From GCA-002733465 sp965230525 (GTDB lineage: Bacteria; Pseudomonadota; Gammaproteobacteria; Enterobacterales; Kangiellaceae): a DNA stretch of 64,000 bases. Where the stretch lies: NCBI GenBank assembly GCA_965230525.1, contig OZ246008.1:1178001-1242000 (forward strand). Reading direction: 5' to 3'. Shown here one piece after another: positions 62,004-64,000 of this stretch (the stretch's first letter is position 1; every line of letters starts with the position of its first letter). The position numbers and the translations under genes were made by a program. The notes under the pieces are model-generated. The model was given only the letters and a program-made list of their open reading frames with translations. It was not told the DNA's origin and did no database searches.

Positions 62004-64000
62004 GTGAAAATAGAAGCAAAAAAGGCAGAAAAAGTTAAAATTCCTAAACTGGAAAAGAAGACTTTACTTGCCTACTCATTACCTTATCTATTGTTATGTG
62101 TACTCACCATAATCTTCGTCGCGATCGTTCAGTACTACATTATTGTTGTCCAACCCGCTAATGATCGACGTGCCACTTTTGTAAATGTCACTATGACTAC
62201 TTATATGGAGCTAGTACTGAACCGACTTGATTCCATTGGCGAGTCGACACGTACTGTGTTAAGTGATCCGACTTTGATTAATGAAATCAAAAGTGCCACC
62301 CCAGCGCAAATGAAAATTATTGAAAGCCGATTGGCTAATCGAATTCCGTTAGTTGACGGGGTTAGAATTTTAGAAAGTTCCACTCACGAAATTGATGCAG
62401 AGTCGGTACCGTCGATTACTAACGTTACCTTGCAGTTAATGCGGAGTTTAGAATCTAATAATCGCGTTATGCATGAAGCAATTAACGCCGGTGCCAAAGA
62501 CCAACATATCGCCGTGCTACTGCGGATTAATGGGACTGACAAAGTTGCCTTGATCGGTGTGAGTTTTGATATTTTCGATAAAGTGTTACCCGAAGAGCGA
62601 TTAGTGCCCGGGTACTACGAGTTTTTACAAAGTTTCGCTAATCAAAATAGAAAAATTACCAGTGTTGGTAATCCGCAATATAAAGTGGGTGATCCGATGG
62701 GGATCGCATCCTTGAACTCGACCCAATGGCGTGTGGCATTTTGGCCGGCATACCCAGAAAAGTTCTCTTCAGAGTTTGAATTGCTAATCTTTTTTGGTGG
62801 CTTAGCGATGGTGCTTTCACTCGTGGCTGTTGGTGGGTTTATCGGGCTTAAGAACCTACAGACCAAGGTGAGAAGTGACGCGTCAAGTTTCCTACGGTGG
62901 ATTCTGGATAATTCAAAATCATCCAGTGGGATCGCGTCACCTGATTACTCTTTGCAGATTTTTACCGATATGTCACAAACCTTGTCACGAGAAAACTTGT
63001 CTTCCGGAAAAAACAAAGCGAGTGTAGAAAATCAAGAAATAGAAGCCGCGACCAATGCTCTTACTGACGAGACAAAGGGCGGGTCGCTCATTGCAGCATT
63101 AGAAGATAAGACTTCGGGACTCGAGGTTGTAGACAAAAAACATGCTGCTGATCAAGGCGATGAAATAGCCGACTCTATATTCCGTACATACGATATTAGA
63201 GGAATCGTTGGTGACACCCTCAATGAGCAAATTGTGACAGAAATCGGTCGTGCGATTGGTAGCGAAGCGTTCGAGCGCGGCGAACAGCGTATCGTGGTTG
63301 CCAGAGATGGCCGACTGTCTGGACCTTCATTATTAGAAGCACTTAAAAAAGGCCTAATTGAAAGTGGCCGAGATGTTATCGATATTGGCGAAGTTCCAAC
63401 TCCACTCGTCTACTTTGCAACTCACTATTTAGATTCAAGTAGTGGAGTGGTGTTGACCGGTAGTCATAACCCGAAAGATTACAACGGACTCAAAATAGTA
63501 ATAGGCGGTCACACGCTTTCAGGTGATGAGATCACAGCGCTGAAAACTCGAATAGATACCGGCAATATGATGAAAGGTAAGGGTAGTCAAGAAACCACTA
63601 CAGTAGTTCAAGACTATATAAGCCAAATTACTGGTGATGTTGCTTTGACCCAGCCATTGAAAGTAGCGGTAGATTGTGGAAATGGGGTGGCCGGTAAAGT
63701 GGCTCCTCAGTTACTTCAGGCACTGGGTTGTGAGGTCATTGGTCTTTATTGTAAAGTTGATGGCAACTTCCCAAATCATCATCCTGACCCCAGTAAACCG
63801 GAAAATTTACAAGAGTTAATTGAATTAGTAAAAACTGAACAAGCTGACGTTGGTTTGGCATTTGATGGTGATGGTGATCGTCTTGGAGTCGTCGATTCAG
63901 ATGGTAATATTATTTGGCCGGACCGACAAATGATGCTGTATGCCATGGACGTTCTTTCGAGGAACCCAGGGGCAGACATCATTTATGATGTGAAGTGTAG
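62004..64000 (+). CDS. algC: Phosphomannomutase/phosphoglucomutase with membrane N-terminal extension (partial)
   Basis: About 665 codons are visible and the gene runs off the right edge. It starts at GTG 62004 with GGAG 7 nt upstream. The N-terminus has two membrane helices (about 22-45 and 260-285) around a periplasmic sensor-like domain, as in long AlgC forms. The mutase domain starts near residue 388 (S-I-F-R-T-Y-D-I-R-G-I-V-G), with phospho-Ser 487 in T-G-S-H-N-P-K-D-Y-N-G and the metal site D-G-D-G-D-R. It interconverts sugar 1- and 6-phosphates for polysaccharide and LPS synthesis. dut, often found between coaBC and algC, is absent here. Confidence 0.93.
   Translation, partial: MKIEAKKAEKVKIPKLEKKTLLAYSLPYLLLCVLTIIFVAIVQYYIIVVQPANDRRATFVNVTMTTYMELVLNRLDSIGESTRTVLSDPTLINEIKSATPAQMKIIESRLANRIPLVDGVRILESSTHEIDAESVPSITNVTLQLMRSLESNNRVMHEAINAGAKDQHIAVLLRINGTDKVALIGVSFDIFDKVLPEERLVPGYYEFLQSFANQNRKITSVGNPQYKVGDPMGIASLNSTQWRVAFWPAYPEKFSSEFELLIFFGGLAMVLSLVAVGGFIGLKNLQTKVRSDASSFLRWILDNSKSSSGIASPDYSLQIFTDMSQTLSRENLSSGKNKASVENQEIEAATNALTDETKGGSLIAALEDKTSGLEVVDKKHAADQGDEIADSIFRTYDIRGIVGDTLNEQIVTEIGRAIGSEAFERGEQRIVVARDGRLSGPSLLEALKKGLIESGRDVIDIGEVPTPLVYFATHYLDSSSGVVLTGSHNPKDYNGLKIVIGGHTLSGDEITALKTRIDTGNMMKGKGSQETTTVVQDYISQITGDVALTQPLKVAVDCGNGVAGKVAPQLLQALGCEVIGLYCKVDGNFPNHHPDPSKPENLQELIELVKTEQADVGLAFDGDGDRLGVVDSDGNIIWPDRQMMLYAMDVLSRNPGADIIYDVKC

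Noticed and set aside
1..64000. tRNA and rRNA genes
   Set aside because: I found no cloverleaf with a GGTTCGA-type T-loop and no rRNA-like sequence by reading; a tRNA scan would settle it.

Overview
The window reads as a chromosomal segment of an AT-leaning, probably marine gammaproteobacterium. The gene families support this: ilvGMEDA with a divergent ilvY-ilvC pair, attenuator-controlled thr, leu and ilv operons, rpmB-rpmG-radC-coaBC-algC, an LpxL-type acyltransferase, DUF3301, sensors with seven-bladed propellers, and abundant S8 peptidases. A Kangiella/Aliikangiella-like host would fit, but that is inference only.

Layout. Bases 1-680 hold the N-terminal part of thrA on the minus strand, preceded by a Thr/Ile-rich leader peptide and an attenuator hairpin. 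A leu leader peptide and attenuator (1350-1482) point the other way and precede a small unknown gene and leuC-leuD-leuB-leuA (1600-6908). A 34-bp tandem repeat array separates leuB from leuA. Next come an orphan REC-AraC regulator (minus) and, back to back with it, a 6.9-kb SpvB/FG-GAP/RHS polymorphic toxin gene lacking a convincing start, followed by a candidate immunity gene. Bases 15.3-17.0 kb are a mobile-element graveyard: an IS4-family remnant and a REP-associated tyrosine transposase with a partial tandem duplication.

Bases 17.4-30.7 kb form an accessory block. It holds a Bax-like glucosaminidase lipoprotein, a giant propeller sensor with a degenerate GGDEF domain, a subtilase ending in twelve six-residue W-D-D-A-S-A repeats, a membrane hybrid kinase/REC/AraC regulator, and two further secreted subtilases (one with PA and PKD domains). 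Bases 30.8-42.4 kb carry a PadR/HAAS-domain pair, a YugP-type metallopeptidase, an LpxL-family acyltransferase, a class C-type serine hydrolase, a propeller diguanylate cyclase, an alpha/beta hydrolase, an anchored FKBP isomerase and several unknowns.

Bases 42.7-52.2 kb are ilvA-ilvD-ilvE-ilvM-ilvG (minus, i.e. ilvGMEDA) with its own leader peptide and attenuator, then ilvY and divergent ilvC with two candidate IlvY operators. With leuCDBA, thrA and ilvA, the window holds nearly the whole route from aspartate/threonine and pyruvate to Ile, Val and Leu, under three separate transcription attenuators. Bases 52.3-64 kb are housekeeping: a YfhL-type ferredoxin, an orphan ExbD, DUF3301, a Gld-like ABC exporter (ATPase plus fused permease/auxiliary subunit), mutM, an SDR-like protein, rpmG-rpmB, radC, coaBC and the 5' part of a membrane-anchored algC.

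The points most worth a second look are the RHS toxin tail with its partner, the W-D-D-A-S-A subtilase next to its sensors, the start-less junction between the regulator and the RHS gene, the repeat array inside the leu operon, the small gene coupled to leuC, and the inverted repeat wrapped around the ferredoxin promoter.
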